Assembly (NCBI RefSeq): GCF_040183065.1
Contig: NW_027185566.1
Location: forward strand, 744,001-808,000
Direction of reading: 5' to 3'
Source of the DNA: Periplaneta americana
Lineage: Eukaryota > Arthropoda > Insecta > Blattodea > Blattidae
Length of the DNA: 64,000 bases
Part shown: in pieces, positions 24,014-33,773 of the stretch
Position numbering within the stretch: position 1 is the first letter of the stretch
Layout: the number at the start of each line of letters is the position of its first letter
Notes under the pieces: generated by a model
The model's database searches: none
What the model saw: the letters and a program-made list of their open reading frames with translations, nothing else
What the model was told of the DNA's origin: nothing
Made by a program: the position numbers and the translations under genes

Positions 24014-27000
24014 TTGAAGCTTAATCCTGCCTCTCTTTTAAAAACTCTCGATCCATTACCTTTAGATGCTTCTGAGTATCTTCACCTCCCCAGTTCTATT
24101 GATCATGTGTTTATTGCTCGTCTCTTTTTACACCATCAGAAAAGCATCGTCTATCCACTATCTTACACGGATGATATCGTTTTTCTACAAAAATATTTCC
24201 AGTCCTTAGATATTCCTGTTTTTACGCTACCTTTTTATGATTTATTAATATACGAAGATGGTAAACCCAGTAGCTCTATCCTTTTAGAGCGAATTCAAAC
24301 TTTATTTTCCATTCAGTCCAGAAAAATTGGAATTTATCTCGTTCCATTAAAAAGCTTTTTGTTTGGAGTACCCGACTTAAGTACTTTAGATCAAGAACTT
24401 TCTTTAGAAATACAAGTGGGCAAAGACTTGGATAGACAAAAACTGATAGACATAATGGTATTATGGGACTATTTACGAACACCTCAGGTAGACGAGCCTG
24501 GACAGTTCGCCGTTAAAGGAGAAATGATAGAAATTTGGGATCCTTATCATACCACGCCCCATCGTATCTACTTAGATGATAATGAAGTAGAAAAAATACT
24601 TTCTTTTTCTTTTGATCAACAAACCTCACCTATCCACTTGGATACAATACAAATTCATGCCTTGGTAGATTTTCTTTATACTCCACAAAAAAACACAGCA
24701 CTCTTAGAATTTTTGAAAAAAGAAAAAGCTCCTCACCAAATTGAATATTTTAACACATACCAAAATCAACACCATAATGTCCATTTTGTCCCATTTTTTT
24801 ATAAACAGAATTTATTGGAGCTTTTCCATAGCGTAGAACACCCCTATATCCTGATAATTCACAACTTACCACAACTAGAAAGCCTAGAAAAAAACTGGTC
24901 TAGAGAAATCAAAGAACTCTTTTCCAGTAGCTTCAATATTCATAAGGTTATGCTTCATCCAAGTACTTATCATTTTCCTCTTTTATCCTTAATCGAGCTT
25001 TCACATTCTACCATTTATTTTAGTCCTTTTACATCTCTTAATCAGGATAATCCAGTTAATGTATCTGAATTTTTAAAACCCACTTCGTCTTACAATGGAA
25101 AACTAGAACAGTTTCAGATAGATCTAGAACATTATCCTGAGTTTACCCCCATTATTATTGTAGAATCCGAAAATTCCTACGAAAAACTCATCGCTATTTT
25201 CCCTAAATTAAAAATTAACCTCTATCCCTATTTAAAAAATGGAGTTATCGATCTAATTCATAAACAAATTTTCATTACAGACCAAGACCTATTTGGAAAA
25301 AGACAAACAGCCCTCAAACAAAATAAAGCTTTTGTACAGGATTCCATTGCCGTAGACCATTTTTCAGATTTAAACCAAGGGGATTACATAGTCCACATTC
25401 ATCACGGAATAGGAATCTATCAAGGAATTGAAAAAATGTCCATTATGGGTGCTCATAAAGATTATATCAAAATATCCTATGCTGACGAAGAAACTCTTTA
25501 TATACCAGTAGAACAAATATTTTTAGTACACAAATATTTAGGGAACTCCCACCCCACTCTCCACAATATTGGAGGCAAAAAATGGGAACAGAAAAAATCT
25601 AAAGTGACCAAACAAATAGAAGATATGTCAGAAGAGCTAGTAATCCTTTACGAAACTAGAAAAAAATCCCTCGGTTTTCCATTCCCTCCAGATAATAATT
25701 TTCAAGCTCATTTTGAAGCAGCCTTTCCGTATGAGCCCACAGAAGGTCAGCTACAGGCTATTGAAGATATAAAAAAAGATATGGAATCTCCCTACGTTAT
25801 GGACCGCCTCATCTGTGGCGATGTAGGTTATGGTAAAACAGAAGTAGCGGCTCGTGCTATTTTTAAAGCGGTGTCAGCAGGCAAACAAGTTGCCTTTTTA
25901 GCCCCAACTACACTTTTAGTAGAACAACATTTCAGAAGTCTTTTAGTCCGATTTGGAGATTTTCCTATAAAAATTCGTATGATATCTAGAGCGGTCTCAT
26001 TAAAAGAACAGAAAGAAATTCAAAAAGAACTCAAAGATGGTTCTGTGGATATTATTGTGGGAACCCACGCCTTATTTTCTTCTCAGGTTCATTTTAAAGA
26101 TCTAGGATTATTGGTAATTGATGAAGAACAAAGATTTGGAGTTAAACATAAAGAAAAAATGAAAGAAAGAAACCCTTTAGTGGATAGTTTAACCTTAAGT
26201 GCTACTCCAATTCCTAGAACTCTCTATATGGGTCTCTCCTCCTTTAGAGATATGAGCATTATTACTACTCCGCCTGTAGCCCGTTTACCTATAAAAACTT
26301 ATGTCATGCCCTTTAGCGATGAGGTCATGCAAACGGCTATCAAAAGGGAAATAGAAAGAGGTGGACAAGTTTTTATCATCCATAATAGAGTGAAAACAAT
26401 TGATACTTTTGCCGATTTTGTACAGAAAATAGCTCCTGATGCCCGTATTTTAGTGGGTCATGCACAAATGAATCCTCAAGAAATGGAGCAAATTTTTTTA
26501 GATTTTATCGCCCATAAGGCAGATATTCTCATTTCTACCACCATTGTAGAAAGTGGAATTGATATTACCAATGCTAACACTATGATTATTGATAAACCTG
26601 AATTTTTGGGGCTTGGAGAACTTTACCAACTAAGAGGACGCGTAGGAAGAGGGAAAAAACAAGGCTATGCTTATCTGTTTTATGATGGCAATACTGGCTT
26701 AACGCCCATTATGCAACAAAGATTAGAAACGATAGAAGAAAATACCAGTCTAGGGAGTGGATTTCAAATTGCTATGAGAGACTTAGAAATTCGAGGAGCT
26801 GGAAATTTACTGGGTAAAGCCCAAAGTGGACTTTTTGATGATGTAGGCATAGAGCTTTATAGTCAAATATTAAAATCAGTAGTTCACAAAATTAAAGGAA
26901 CACCGCTGAAAGATATAGAACCAGTTATGGACCTTCCTTTTGATGGTCATATCCCAGAAGGTTTTGTCCCTATGGAACAGGAAAGATTTACCATCTATAA

Positions 27001-27373
27001 AACACTCATGAAAGCCAAAAGTACCCAACAGTTACAGGAAATTACAGAAGCCATCATTAACCATTATGGACCGATCCCCAGTATTATGAAAGACTTATTT
27101 AAAGTGAGTCAAATTAAAATTTTAGCGAGAGAATTACAAGTTCAAGAACTTAAATATAAAAACCAAATGTACGAGATTTACTTTACACAACAACCTCAAA
27201 TTAACACACCATTTCTTGTTCCATTTATACAAAAACAACAGGCTCGTATACTCAACAACCAAGCTATTGTTGTTCATGAAGGACTATTTCAAGAATACTT
27301 TCTAGACGATCTATTATTCTTACTAGAAAACTTGCTTTCCAAAGAGTCCTCTATCCATAAAAAAGCTGGATAA
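24014..27373 (+). CDS. mfd: Transcription-repair coupling factor Mfd
   Basis: Mfd displaces RNA polymerase stalled at DNA damage and recruits UvrA. The 1119-residue protein has a UvrB-like N-terminal region and the RNA polymerase interaction domain (about 450-540, GDYIVHIHHGIGIYQGIEKM). The helicase motor follows with Walker A DVGYGKTEVA, the DEEQRFGVKHKE box and the GRVGRGKKQGYAYLFYD motif, then the C-terminal TRCF domain. The start is probably TTG 24014, six bases after GGAG at 24004-24007; upstream codons would lie inside tRNA-Ala. Only 20 bases separate it from the tRNA, so both probably share one transcript. The 3' end overlaps the convergent gene by 23 bases. Confidence 0.94.
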   Translation: MKLNPASLLKTLDPLPLDASEYLHLPSSIDHVFIARLFLHHQKSIVYPLSYTDDIVFLQKYFQSLDIPVFTLPFYDLLIYEDGKPSSSILLERIQTLFSIQSRKIGIYLVPLKSFLFGVPDLSTLDQELSLEIQVGKDLDRQKLIDIMVLWDYLRTPQVDEPGQFAVKGEMIEIWDPYHTTPHRIYLDDNEVEKILSFSFDQQTSPIHLDTIQIHALVDFLYTPQKNTALLEFLKKEKAPHQIEYFNTYQNQHHNVHFVPFFYKQNLLELFHSVEHPYILIIHNLPQLESLEKNWSREIKELFSSSFNIHKVMLHPSTYHFPLLSLIELSHSTIYFSPFTSLNQDNPVNVSEFLKPTSSYNGKLEQFQIDLEHYPEFTPIIIVESENSYEKLIAIFPKLKINLYPYLKNGVIDLIHKQIFITDQDLFGKRQTALKQNKAFVQDSIAVDHFSDLNQGDYIVHIHHGIGIYQGIEKMSIMGAHKDYIKISYADEETLYIPVEQIFLVHKYLGNSHPTLHNIGGKKWEQKKSKVTKQIEDMSEELVILYETRKKSLGFPFPPDNNFQAHFEAAFPYEPTEGQLQAIEDIKKDMESPYVMDRLICGDVGYGKTEVAARAIFKAVSAGKQVAFLAPTTLLVEQHFRSLLVRFGDFPIKIRMISRAVSLKEQKEIQKELKDGSVDIIVGTHALFSSQVHFKDLGLLVIDEEQRFGVKHKEKMKERNPLVDSLTLSATPIPRTLYMGLSSFRDMSIITTPPVARLPIKTYVMPFSDEVMQTAIKREIERGGQVFIIHNRVKTIDTFADFVQKIAPDARILVGHAQMNPQEMEQIFLDFIAHKADILISTTIVESGIDITNANTMIIDKPEFLGLGELYQLRGRVGRGKKQGYAYLFYDGNTGLTPIMQQRLETIEENTSLGSGFQIAMRDLEIRGAGNLLGKAQSGLFDDVGIELYSQILKSVVHKIKGTPLKDIEPVMDLPFDGHIPEGFVPMEQERFTIYKTLMKAKSTQQLQEITEAIINHYGPIPSIMKDLFKVSQIKILARELQVQELKYKNQMYEIYFTQQPQINTPFLVPFIQKQQARILNNQAIVVHEGLFQEYFLDDLLFLLENLLSKESSIHKKAG

Positions 27374-28094
27374 TAAGGTCCACTTCTCCTTTGGGTATAG
27401 AAAGTGCTAGGGCTATTTGTTGTGTTTCCCAACCCTGACGATGATATTCTAGAACTTGAGCTTTGATACTGCCTGCTACAGGTGTATTGTTTATATCCAC
27501 AGTTTTTGTTTTTCTTGGGGCTTTTGGAATATTGGGCTGGAGTTTTTTCTTTTTTAGAGTCTTTTCGGATTGTCTATCTTGTATATTCTGTTTTTTATGA
27601 CCATCCAATAAAAAAAGAGTTTCCATATCTATATCTAACTTATCTTCTTGTTCTGGGGCTGGTCGTACCTTCTTTTTTTTATGAGATGGAACATCCACAA
27701 CAGCATCCTTAATGCTTTGCATATCTTGAGAAATTTGCTCGTAGGTTTTTTGTACTAGAGATTTTTTTCTACCCTCCACTTCTTGCACTTCTTCTTTCAT
27801 CAATAGCAGGGACTTTTGAAGTTCTCTCACTTCTGTGTCTAATACATCTCTTACTTGCTTGAGGTAACTTACTTGCGTCGCTAAATCTTGCACTACTAAC
27901 TTTCCTTCCGAAATGCGATCCTCCAAAAGAGAAATATTCTGATTAGCCGTTTGGTTAAAATCCAAAATTAAGCTATTCATCTCTCTTTGTAAGTCCTCCG
28001 TAATCTCGGAATCAAAAGAATCAAATCGTCGTGCCATTCTAAAATAATAGAATGTGGCGATCAAAACCGATAGTAAAAATAAAACATATCCCAT
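27351..28094 (-). CDS. Membrane-anchored coiled-coil protein with DUF6115-like C-terminus
   Basis: The 247-residue product has one N-terminal membrane helix (GYVLFLLSVLIATFYYF), a coiled coil over about residues 30-125 and a Lys-rich linker. A C-terminal helix-turn-helix-like segment (QVLEYHRQGWETQQIALALS, then IPKGEVDLIIQL) resembles DUF6115. Genes of this type follow fapA in flagellar clusters of spirochaetes and relatives, as here. Function is not established; position suggests flagellar assembly or placement. I see no good ribosome site. Confidence 0.75.
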   Translation of the reverse strand: MGYVLFLLSVLIATFYYFRMARRFDSFDSEITEDLQREMNSLILDFNQTANQNISLLEDRISEGKLVVQDLATQVSYLKQVRDVLDTEVRELQKSLLLMKEEVQEVEGRKKSLVQKTYEQISQDMQSIKDAVVDVPSHKKKKVRPAPEQEDKLDIDMETLFLLDGHKKQNIQDRQSEKTLKKKKLQPNIPKAPRKTKTVDINNTPVAGSIKAQVLEYHRQGWETQQIALALSIPKGEVDLIIQLFYG

Positions 28095-28135
28095 AATGTA
28101 AATTTAGTAAAAAAATCTCTATTTTATAGGTTTTT

Positions 28136-30031
28136 TTAAACTTTATACAAAGAAAGAATCTGTTTTTCAAGAGTAGATGTACTATGCGGAATAACAACAA
28201 TTCTTTGATTTTCTACACGGATGGTTTTATTACTGATTTTTTCATTGATAGGAATATCAATTCGATTTAAATTAAGTTGAACCCCAGCACTTAAAATGCC
28301 ATAAAAACTCAAAAAACCTTCTTTTTTTTGTTTGTCAAAATGCTCATTAATACGTACAAGTTCTTTATCAAATTTTTGTAAAAGAGCATTATTTTCCTCT
28401 AAAGTTTGAATGAGATTTTTTTCCTCCTCCTGTTTTTCTGGAGTTTTAACTTTATCTCTTTTGAGTCTAGTAGCTTGAAACTGGAGTTTCTGATTTTTTT
28501 TTATAATTTTTTCTTTTTCATTTAAAAGTTGCTTTTGTATATCTAAAACCAAAGGATCTAATCCGATAGTCATCTTAGTTCCTTGTAGTTCTGTACCAAT
28601 TCTTCTTGCCATAACTCCCTTTCTCACCACAATCTCTCCACCTACTATAGAACCCTTTGAGCCATATAGCAAAATATACCCAGAACACTGAACTAAGCTA
28701 TTAGTTATTTCTTGTCGACAGATAATATTCCTCATAGTATAAACTTTTGCAAAGTCAATGTAGTGTGTAATTAAACTTCCTTTAGACCTAATCTCCCCTC
28801 CAATAATTCCTTTTTTAACATGAATATCTTTATCGGAAATAATCATAGCTCGTTGTACAAAGCCATCAATAGTAATGTTTCCTGTACTCTGAACTTTAAA
28901 TCCGGCTTGTACATCACCAGAAATAATAATATCACCTAGAACATTAATATTCCCAGTATTGTATCCAATATTTTCTCTAATATGTAAAAAAGGAGACATC
29001 GTCATAATATTGTCTTTTTCTACAACAAAACCGTCTATATCCGCAAATATTTGTTCACCATTTTCCGATACAGATAAATGCTCACCAATAGTCAGTATCG
29101 CCTCCTGCTGATCTCCGTGTGCATGGTTAATAGGATTCCCAAAAACGTCTATTCCAGGTACAAAAGGAGTTTTCCCAATCTTTTCGCAAACCAATTCACC
29201 TTTTTTGAAAGAACGATATTTCACCAAATGGTTTTTAAAGTCAACACTACTTTTATTATCCAATGGAGGTTCTATATCTTGAGGTAAATAATATTTTTTG
29301 TAAGCAACTGTATGCTCTACAATAGCTGGTTTCCCCATAGCTACCAATACTGCCGTTTCTAGTACTTCCCGTTGCACCAAAATACGAATATTAGAAAACC
29401 TCAAACCATAATGAACTCCCTGATTTTTCAAAAATTCAATCACTTCTTCGTAAGAACAGGTGGGTCCTCCTTTTATTTTTGGATACTTCATAGTGAGATA
29501 AGCTTTGGTATTATCATCATTAAAAGTCAAAAGGAGTTCACTTTTATCCGCCAAGCTACCAGTAAAATTTGCCATCTTTTTAAATTCTGTTGGATGAGCT
29601 GTCAAAATTTCTGGAATTTTACTCTCTAACTCACTTAAAACTCCTCTTTTCCTAAAAGCTTGGACTAACGTGGCTTCGTTATAATGAATTTGAGGATCTA
29701 GCCTAACAAAAATTCCATTGTCTTTTACAATAACAATATGATCATAAACATCTATTCCTATATTTTCCGTCTCTGGAATTTCGGACGAATCCATACTCTT
29801 AGAAATACGATAACTACTCTGTGAATTACCGCCACGATGTAAAACAGAATCCAAAAGAGGAGATTTCCAAACCTTATAAACTCCTTCTTGAGTTTTACCA
29901 AATAAAGAAGACTTCGGTTTTTCTACTATCTTATAAGAAATATCTTGTACTTGAACAGAAAATTTTTCCGATGCTATACTAAGTGCCTGTTTAAGTGAAG
30001 GTGCTTTGACCACTATTTCTTGGCTAGGCAT
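28136..30031 (-). CDS. fapA: FapA (DUF342) flagellar assembly protein
   Basis: The 631-residue product has an N-terminal Jag-N-like domain (QALSIASEKFSVQVQDISYKI). The DUF342 region contains the polymer-forming beta-helix (GNINVLGDIIISGDVQAGF, GIIGGEIRSKGSLIT, GSIVGGEIVVRKGV). A coiled coil follows at about 480-560. DUF342/FapA proteins are linked to flagellar placement and envelope polarity in other bacteria. ATG 30031 follows GGAG by seven bases; ATG 30058 lacks a ribosome site. It lies 12 bases or so after the fliA stop on the same strand. Confidence 0.88.
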   Translation of the reverse strand: MPSQEIVVKAPSLKQALSIASEKFSVQVQDISYKIVEKPKSSLFGKTQEGVYKVWKSPLLDSVLHRGGNSQSSYRISKSMDSSEIPETENIGIDVYDHIVIVKDNGIFVRLDPQIHYNEATLVQAFRKRGVLSELESKIPEILTAHPTEFKKMANFTGSLADKSELLLTFNDDNTKAYLTMKYPKIKGGPTCSYEEVIEFLKNQGVHYGLRFSNIRILVQREVLETAVLVAMGKPAIVEHTVAYKKYYLPQDIEPPLDNKSSVDFKNHLVKYRSFKKGELVCEKIGKTPFVPGIDVFGNPINHAHGDQQEAILTIGEHLSVSENGEQIFADIDGFVVEKDNIMTMSPFLHIRENIGYNTGNINVLGDIIISGDVQAGFKVQSTGNITIDGFVQRAMIISDKDIHVKKGIIGGEIRSKGSLITHYIDFAKVYTMRNIICRQEITNSLVQCSGYILLYGSKGSIVGGEIVVRKGVMARRIGTELQGTKMTIGLDPLVLDIQKQLLNEKEKIIKKNQKLQFQATRLKRDKVKTPEKQEEEKNLIQTLEENNALLQKFDKELVRINEHFDKQKKEGFLSFYGILSAGVQLNLNRIDIPINEKISNKTIRVENQRIVVIPHSTSTLEKQILSLYKV

Positions 30032-30070
30032 TTTGATCTCCAAATTCGTACTGAACATACTTTATTGGAA

Positions 30071-30877
30071 CTATTGTCGGATATTTTGTTTAAGTTTTTT
30101 ATACTTAGCTCTTAACTTAAAGATAGCCTTAGTATGAAGTTGAGAAACTCTAGATTCCGTCACTTGCAAAACTTGACCAATCTCTTTAAGAGTGAGGTTT
30201 TCATGATAGTACAAAATAATAACTTGCTGTTCTTTTTCTGGGAGTTCTCGTATAATCTCCCCAATCATACGAATCATTTCTTCTTTTTCGGAAGAAAATT
30301 CTGGGTTAAAATCTTCAGAAGACTCCACCGTCTGAATAATTGTCAGTTGTTCTGAATCAGAATCAGCTCCATAAAGAGGCTCATAAAATGACTGAACTGT
30401 GAGAGAGCTTAAATTGAGATAAAGTTTCTTCAATTCCTTATCCGTCATTTCCATAGCTTCGGCTATTTCTTCATCATTAGGAGTTCTTCCTAGTTGTTCT
30501 TCTAAAGCAAAAAGAACTTTATCTAGTTGTTTAGCTTTTTGTCTTATAGTTCTAGGCACCCAGTCATCTGCTCGGAGTTCATCAAAAATAGCTCCACGAA
30601 TTCTAGTAATAGCGTAAGTTTTAAATTTAATATTACGGGAAGGTTCAAACTTTTCAATAGCATCTAAAAGTCCAAAAGTACCATAACCCACCAAATCTTC
30701 AAAATCTATTTTTTTAGGCATCCCCATGGCAATTTTTCCTGCAACATACTTAACTAAGGGTGCATATTTTAGGATAATTTTTTCCCGTGCAACTAGATCT
30801 TTAGATGATTTATACTGTTCCCAAAGCTTCATTTCTTCTTCATCAGAAATTGTGTTATAGGTCGTATGTTCTGCCAA
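30071..30877 (-). CDS. fliA: Sigma-28 family RNA polymerase sigma factor (FliA/WhiG type)
   Basis: The product directs RNA polymerase to late flagellar and chemotaxis promoters. Region 2 is clear (LVKYVAGKIAMG, IDFEDLVGYGTFGLLDAIEKF, FKTYAITRIRGAIFDELRADDWVPR, the latter diagnostic of FliA/WhiG). Region 3 (LGRTPNDEEIAEAMEM) and region 4 (LPEKEQQVIILYYHENLTLKEIG) follow. TTG 30877 lies five bases after GGAGG and is the likely start, giving 268 residues; the frame is open six codons further to a TTG at 30895. No anti-sigma FlgM is seen nearby. Confidence 0.92.
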   Translation of the reverse strand: MAEHTTYNTISDEEEMKLWEQYKSSKDLVAREKIILKYAPLVKYVAGKIAMGMPKKIDFEDLVGYGTFGLLDAIEKFEPSRNIKFKTYAITRIRGAIFDELRADDWVPRTIRQKAKQLDKVLFALEEQLGRTPNDEEIAEAMEMTDKELKKLYLNLSSLTVQSFYEPLYGADSDSEQLTIIQTVESSEDFNPEFSSEKEEMIRMIGEIIRELPEKEQQVIILYYHENLTLKEIGQVLQVTESRVSQLHTKAIFKLRAKYKKLKQNIRQ

Positions 30878-30973
30878 ATTCCCCTCCACTATCAAATGAT
30901 AGTCCTAATATAATATAACAGATTTCAATAAAATCTCCAAAAATTTATACTCGAGGTATTGTAAAAAGAATAT

Positions 30974-31378
30974 TTACTCGTCTGTTTTATCTTGTGCCAA
31001 CATTTGTCTGATAGCATCGGCGGCTTTTCTGGGCTCTATATTCATATCCGTTACAGATGTTGTTGGTGGACGCACTGCAATGTTATCATCCATATCTTTC
31101 ATATCCAAAGACTGACCCAAGTTACTTGCTTGATTATTCTGTTCTTTTTTATGTTGGGCTTTAGGTAAAAATTCATCTACTGGGACATGATCTACCCAAG
31201 TATTTAATAAAAAAACAAGAAGGAAAACCATAATACTGAAAATAGGTACATAAATAACAACCCTTATCAGAATAGTCCAAAATCCAACATGTCCAACAAG
31301 ACCTAAAATAATAATCATTAACAAAAAAACAACAATAACAACTGCTGCAATTTTGTTCCTTCTACGAAGATTTTGCAT
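30974..31378 (-). CDS. Small membrane protein upstream of fliA
   Basis: The 134-residue product has two hydrophobic helices (KIAAVVIVVFLLMIIILGLV and ILIRVVIYVPIFSIMVFLLV) and a soluble C-terminal tail ending RKAADAIRQMLAQDKTDE. A short protein with this shape often precedes fliA in spirochaete flagellar clusters, but I cannot name the family with certainty. ATG 31378 is preferred to the longer frame. It probably starts the fliA-fapA transcript. Confidence 0.65.
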   Translation of the reverse strand: MQNLRRRNKIAAVVIVVFLLMIIILGLVGHVGFWTILIRVVIYVPIFSIMVFLLVFLLNTWVDHVPVDEFLPKAQHKKEQNNQASNLGQSLDMKDMDDNIAVRPPTTSVTDMNIEPRKAADAIRQMLAQDKTDE

Positions 31379-31459
31379 GTTTAACACCAAAAAACTTATC
31401 CTTATAGGTAAAAAATAGTATATTTTATGTGTGTAACAAAAAAAATCTAGGAAATTTTT

Positions 31460-31750
31460 ATGGTCGTCGCTCTGATTGCAAAGATATTGGCTGGGATATT
31501 ACAGGTATATAAGTACTTACTGATTATTCGTATCCTTCTTTCTTGGTTTCCTCAGATTTTATTTTCGCCCAACCCTTTAATTCAAGGTCTCATTCGGTTA
31601 ACCGATCCTCCTATGTATTATATGAAAAAATGGTTTCCTTTTTTACAAATTGGTTTTATAGATTTTTCTCCTATTGTGTTATTTATTTTGGTGGACTATA
31701 TTATTGCTCTGTGTTTGCAAGTTGCTTTCAATTATTCTTTCGCTTCTTAA
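31460..31750 (+). CDS. YggT-family integral membrane protein
   Basis: The 96-residue product has the family pattern RILLSWFPQI...NPLIQGLIRLTDPPMYYMKKWFPF and GFIDFSPIVLFILVDYI, with two membrane segments. YggT proteins are linked to osmotic tolerance or cell division in different bacteria. AGGAAA precedes the ATG. cheW follows 64 bases later. Confidence 0.85.
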   Translation: MVVALIAKILAGILQVYKYLLIIRILLSWFPQILFSPNPLIQGLIRLTDPPMYYMKKWFPFLQIGFIDFSPIVLFILVDYIIALCLQVAFNYSFAS

Positions 31751-31813
31751 TTTTTATTAAAAAATACTCTTGCTTTGTCCGAAAATATTGTTAGTTGTAA
31801 TATTGAGGGTTTT

Positions 31814-32281
31814 ATGGAAAAAAGTAGCATTGCCTACTCTAAACAGTTTGTTACTTTTCTTATGGGAAAAGAGTTGTATGGCGTAAATATTTATAATACA
31901 CAGGAAATTATTAGACTCCCCGAAGTAACTCCTATCCCTAATGCTAGAAGTTACATTGAGGGAATTATCAACTTGCGTGGTGATGTTATTCCTGTGATTA
32001 ATTTGGAAACAAAATTTCAGATTCCATCCAGTGGATCAAAAAAAGAGATTATTGTTATTCGTTCTCAAGGAGAAAAGATTGGTGTTATTGTAGAAAAAGT
32101 TTTCCGCGTTATAGAAGTCAATGAAGGAGATATTTCTCCCCCACCATCTTTACTAGCTGGAATTGATGAAGAATACATCTTAGGGGTTACTAAAATCGAA
32201 AATGATAAGCTTATTATCTTCTTAGATGTAGAATTTATGTTTTTTGATGAGGGATTACGAGAAATAAAAAATACTTTATAA
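31814..32281 (+). CDS. cheW: Chemotaxis coupling protein CheW
   Basis: CheW links chemoreceptors to the CheA kinase. The 155-residue protein has QFVTFLMGKELYGVNIYNTQEII, the conserved VTPIPNARSYIEGIINLRGDVIPVINL core, and IIVIRSQGEKIGVIVEKVF. GAGGG six bases before ATG 31814 sets the start. cheA and receptors are not in the window. Confidence 0.94.
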   Translation: MEKSSIAYSKQFVTFLMGKELYGVNIYNTQEIIRLPEVTPIPNARSYIEGIINLRGDVIPVINLETKFQIPSSGSKKEIIVIRSQGEKIGVIVEKVFRVIEVNEGDISPPPSLLAGIDEEYILGVTKIENDKLIIFLDVEFMFFDEGLREIKNTL

Positions 32282-32341
32282 TTTCTTTTTCAAGAAAACT
32301 AAAAAAGAGTATATTTTCATCAAATTCTTCTTGGAGGGGAC

Positions 32342-33589
32342 ATGAATCTATACTCAAACTTATCAAAACAAGACCCAGAGCTTTTTGGGTTTGTTCAACT
32401 GGAGCTGAAAAGACAAAGGGAAACATTGGAACTTATTGCTAGTGAAAACATTGTTTCGCTCCCTGTTTTAGAAGCAGCATCTACTATTTTAACCAACAAA
32501 TATGCGGAGGGCTATCCCAATGCTCGATATTACGGAGGATGTGAAGAAGTAGATAAAGTAGAAAATTTGGCTATTGAAAGACTAAAAAAACTTTTTGGGG
32601 CAGAACATGCCAATGTACAACCCCATTCTGGTAGCCAAGCCAACCAGGCTGTCTATCTCGCTCTTCTGAATCCAGGAGATAAAGTACTCGCACTGAGTTT
32701 AACTGATGGAGGACACTTAACTCACGGAAGTCCTGTTAATGCTAGTGGAAAAACTTATCAGTTTTCTTACTATAACTTAAACAAAAACTCTGAAATTGAC
32801 TACAACAACGCACGAGAGGTTGCCCTAAAGGAAAAACCGAAACTCATCATTACTGGTGGGAGTGCTTATTCTCGTACTATTGACTTTAAAAAATTTCGTG
32901 ATATTGCCGACGAAGTTGGGGCTTTTTTTATGGTAGACATGGCTCATTACGCTGGATTAATAGCTTGTGGAATCTACCCATCTCCTATCCCCTATGCTGA
33001 TGTGTGTACATCTACCACTCATAAAACCTTACGAGGTCCTAGAGGAGGAGTCATTCTTTGCAAAAAAGAACTGGCAACTAAAATAGACAAAGCCGTTTTT
33101 CCTGGAATGCAGGGTGGACCTTTAATGCACATTATTGCTGCCAAAGCCACCGCTTTTTATGAAGCGTTACAACCAGAGTTCAAAACTTATTCACAACAAG
33201 TGGTAAAAAATGCCCAAACTCTTTCTGAAAATCTCATAAAACAGGGTTTAAAAGTAGTTTCTGGCGGAACTGACTGTCATCTTCTATTAATTGACCTAAC
33301 GGATCAAAAAATTACAGGAAAAGAAGCACAAGCATTATTAGACTCTGTGAATATTACCACCAACAAAAATACTGTCCCAAACGATACAAAAAGTCCGTTA
33401 ATCACCAGCGGCATTAGAATTGGAACCCCTGCTATTACATCTAGAGGAATGAAAGAAGCCGAAATGGCACTCATCGCTCAACTCTTAGTAGATGCCATAA
33501 AAAATAAGGATAACTTGGAAGAAATTTCTAAAATTAGACAAAAAACTATTGCCTTATGCAATCAGTTTCCTATTTATCAAGGACTCTAA
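32342..33589 (+). CDS. glyA: Serine hydroxymethyltransferase
   Basis: The PLP enzyme interconverts serine and glycine with tetrahydrofolate, the main source of one-carbon units. The 415-residue protein has [20 protein letters not shown], the PLP lysine in [13 protein letters not shown], and [20 protein letters not shown] lies just before the ATG. A strong hairpin terminator follows at 33605-33630. Confidence 0.97.
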   Translation: MNLYSNLSKQDPELFGFVQLELKRQRETLELIASENIVSLPVLEAASTILTNKYAEGYPNARYYGGCEEVDKVENLAIERLKKLFGAEHANVQPHSGSQANQAVYLALLNPGDKVLALSLTDGGHLTHGSPVNASGKTYQFSYYNLNKNSEIDYNNAREVALKEKPKLIITGGSAYSRTIDFKKFRDIADEVGAFFMVDMAHYAGLIACGIYPSPIPYADVCTSTTHKTLRGPRGGVILCKKELATKIDKAVFPGMQGGPLMHIIAAKATAFYEALQPEFKTYSQQVVKNAQTLSENLIKQGLKVVSGGTDCHLLLIDLTDQKITGKEAQALLDSVNITTNKNTVPNDTKSPLITSGIRIGTPAITSRGMKEAEMALIAQLLVDAIKNKDNLEEISKIRQKTIALCNQFPIYQGL

Positions 33590-33604
33590 GAAATAAACTC
33601 AAAA

Positions 33605-33630
33605 GGGAGGATAAATATCCTCCCTTTTTT
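33605..33630. terminator. Bidirectional intrinsic terminator
   Basis: GGGAGGAT at 33605-33612 pairs with ATCCTCCC at 33617-33624 and is flanked by AAAA before and TTTTTT after. It can end glyA on the plus strand and the small minus-strand gene at 33681-33773. Confidence 0.9.
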
Positions 33631-33658
33631 GAAATAGGCTCATCAGAGAGCATCTCAT

Positions 33659-33677
33659 AATTGACAACCTGCCAATT
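33659..33677 (-). promoter_or_regulatory. Putative bacterial SECIS hairpin of the mini-gene
   Basis: Read on the minus strand the 19 bases AATTGGCAGGTTGTCAATT form an uninterrupted 8-bp stem (one G-U pair) closed by the loop GGT. The loop starts 20 bases after the in-frame TGA of the small gene, the same distance as in the peroxiredoxin gene, and has G in both of its first two positions. The hairpin lies just downstream of the gene's TAA, so it is not constrained by coding. Confidence 0.65.
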
Positions 33678-33680
33678 TTC

Positions 33681-33773
33681 TTAAAAATCTCAGCCTCCAC
33701 CCATATCATCATCATCGTCCTCAGGACCAAATCCTAAGATAAGGGTATTTCTCAAAGCCATTTTGGATTTCAT
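33681..33773 (-). CDS. Candidate mini-selenoprotein, 30 residues with Sec28 (TGA at 33690-33692)
   Basis: ATG 33773 lies six bases after GAGGTGG (minus strand, 33780-33786), a good ribosome site. The frame encodes MKSKMALRNTLILGFG, then Pro-Glu, a run of five Asp, MGGG, a TGA, then Asp-Phe and TAA. If TGA is selenocysteine the product ends MGGG-Sec-Asp-Phe. If TGA stops, a 27-residue peptide ending in GGG results. A hairpin fitting a bacterial SECIS follows (33659-33677). The gene has its own upstream A/T-rich region and shares the terminator with glyA, so it appears to be a single-gene unit. I recognise no family. A short Gly-rich arm carrying Sec near the C-terminus recalls redox or metal-binding selenoproteins, but that is only an analogy. 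It is not a fragment of a neighbour. Confidence 0.6.
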
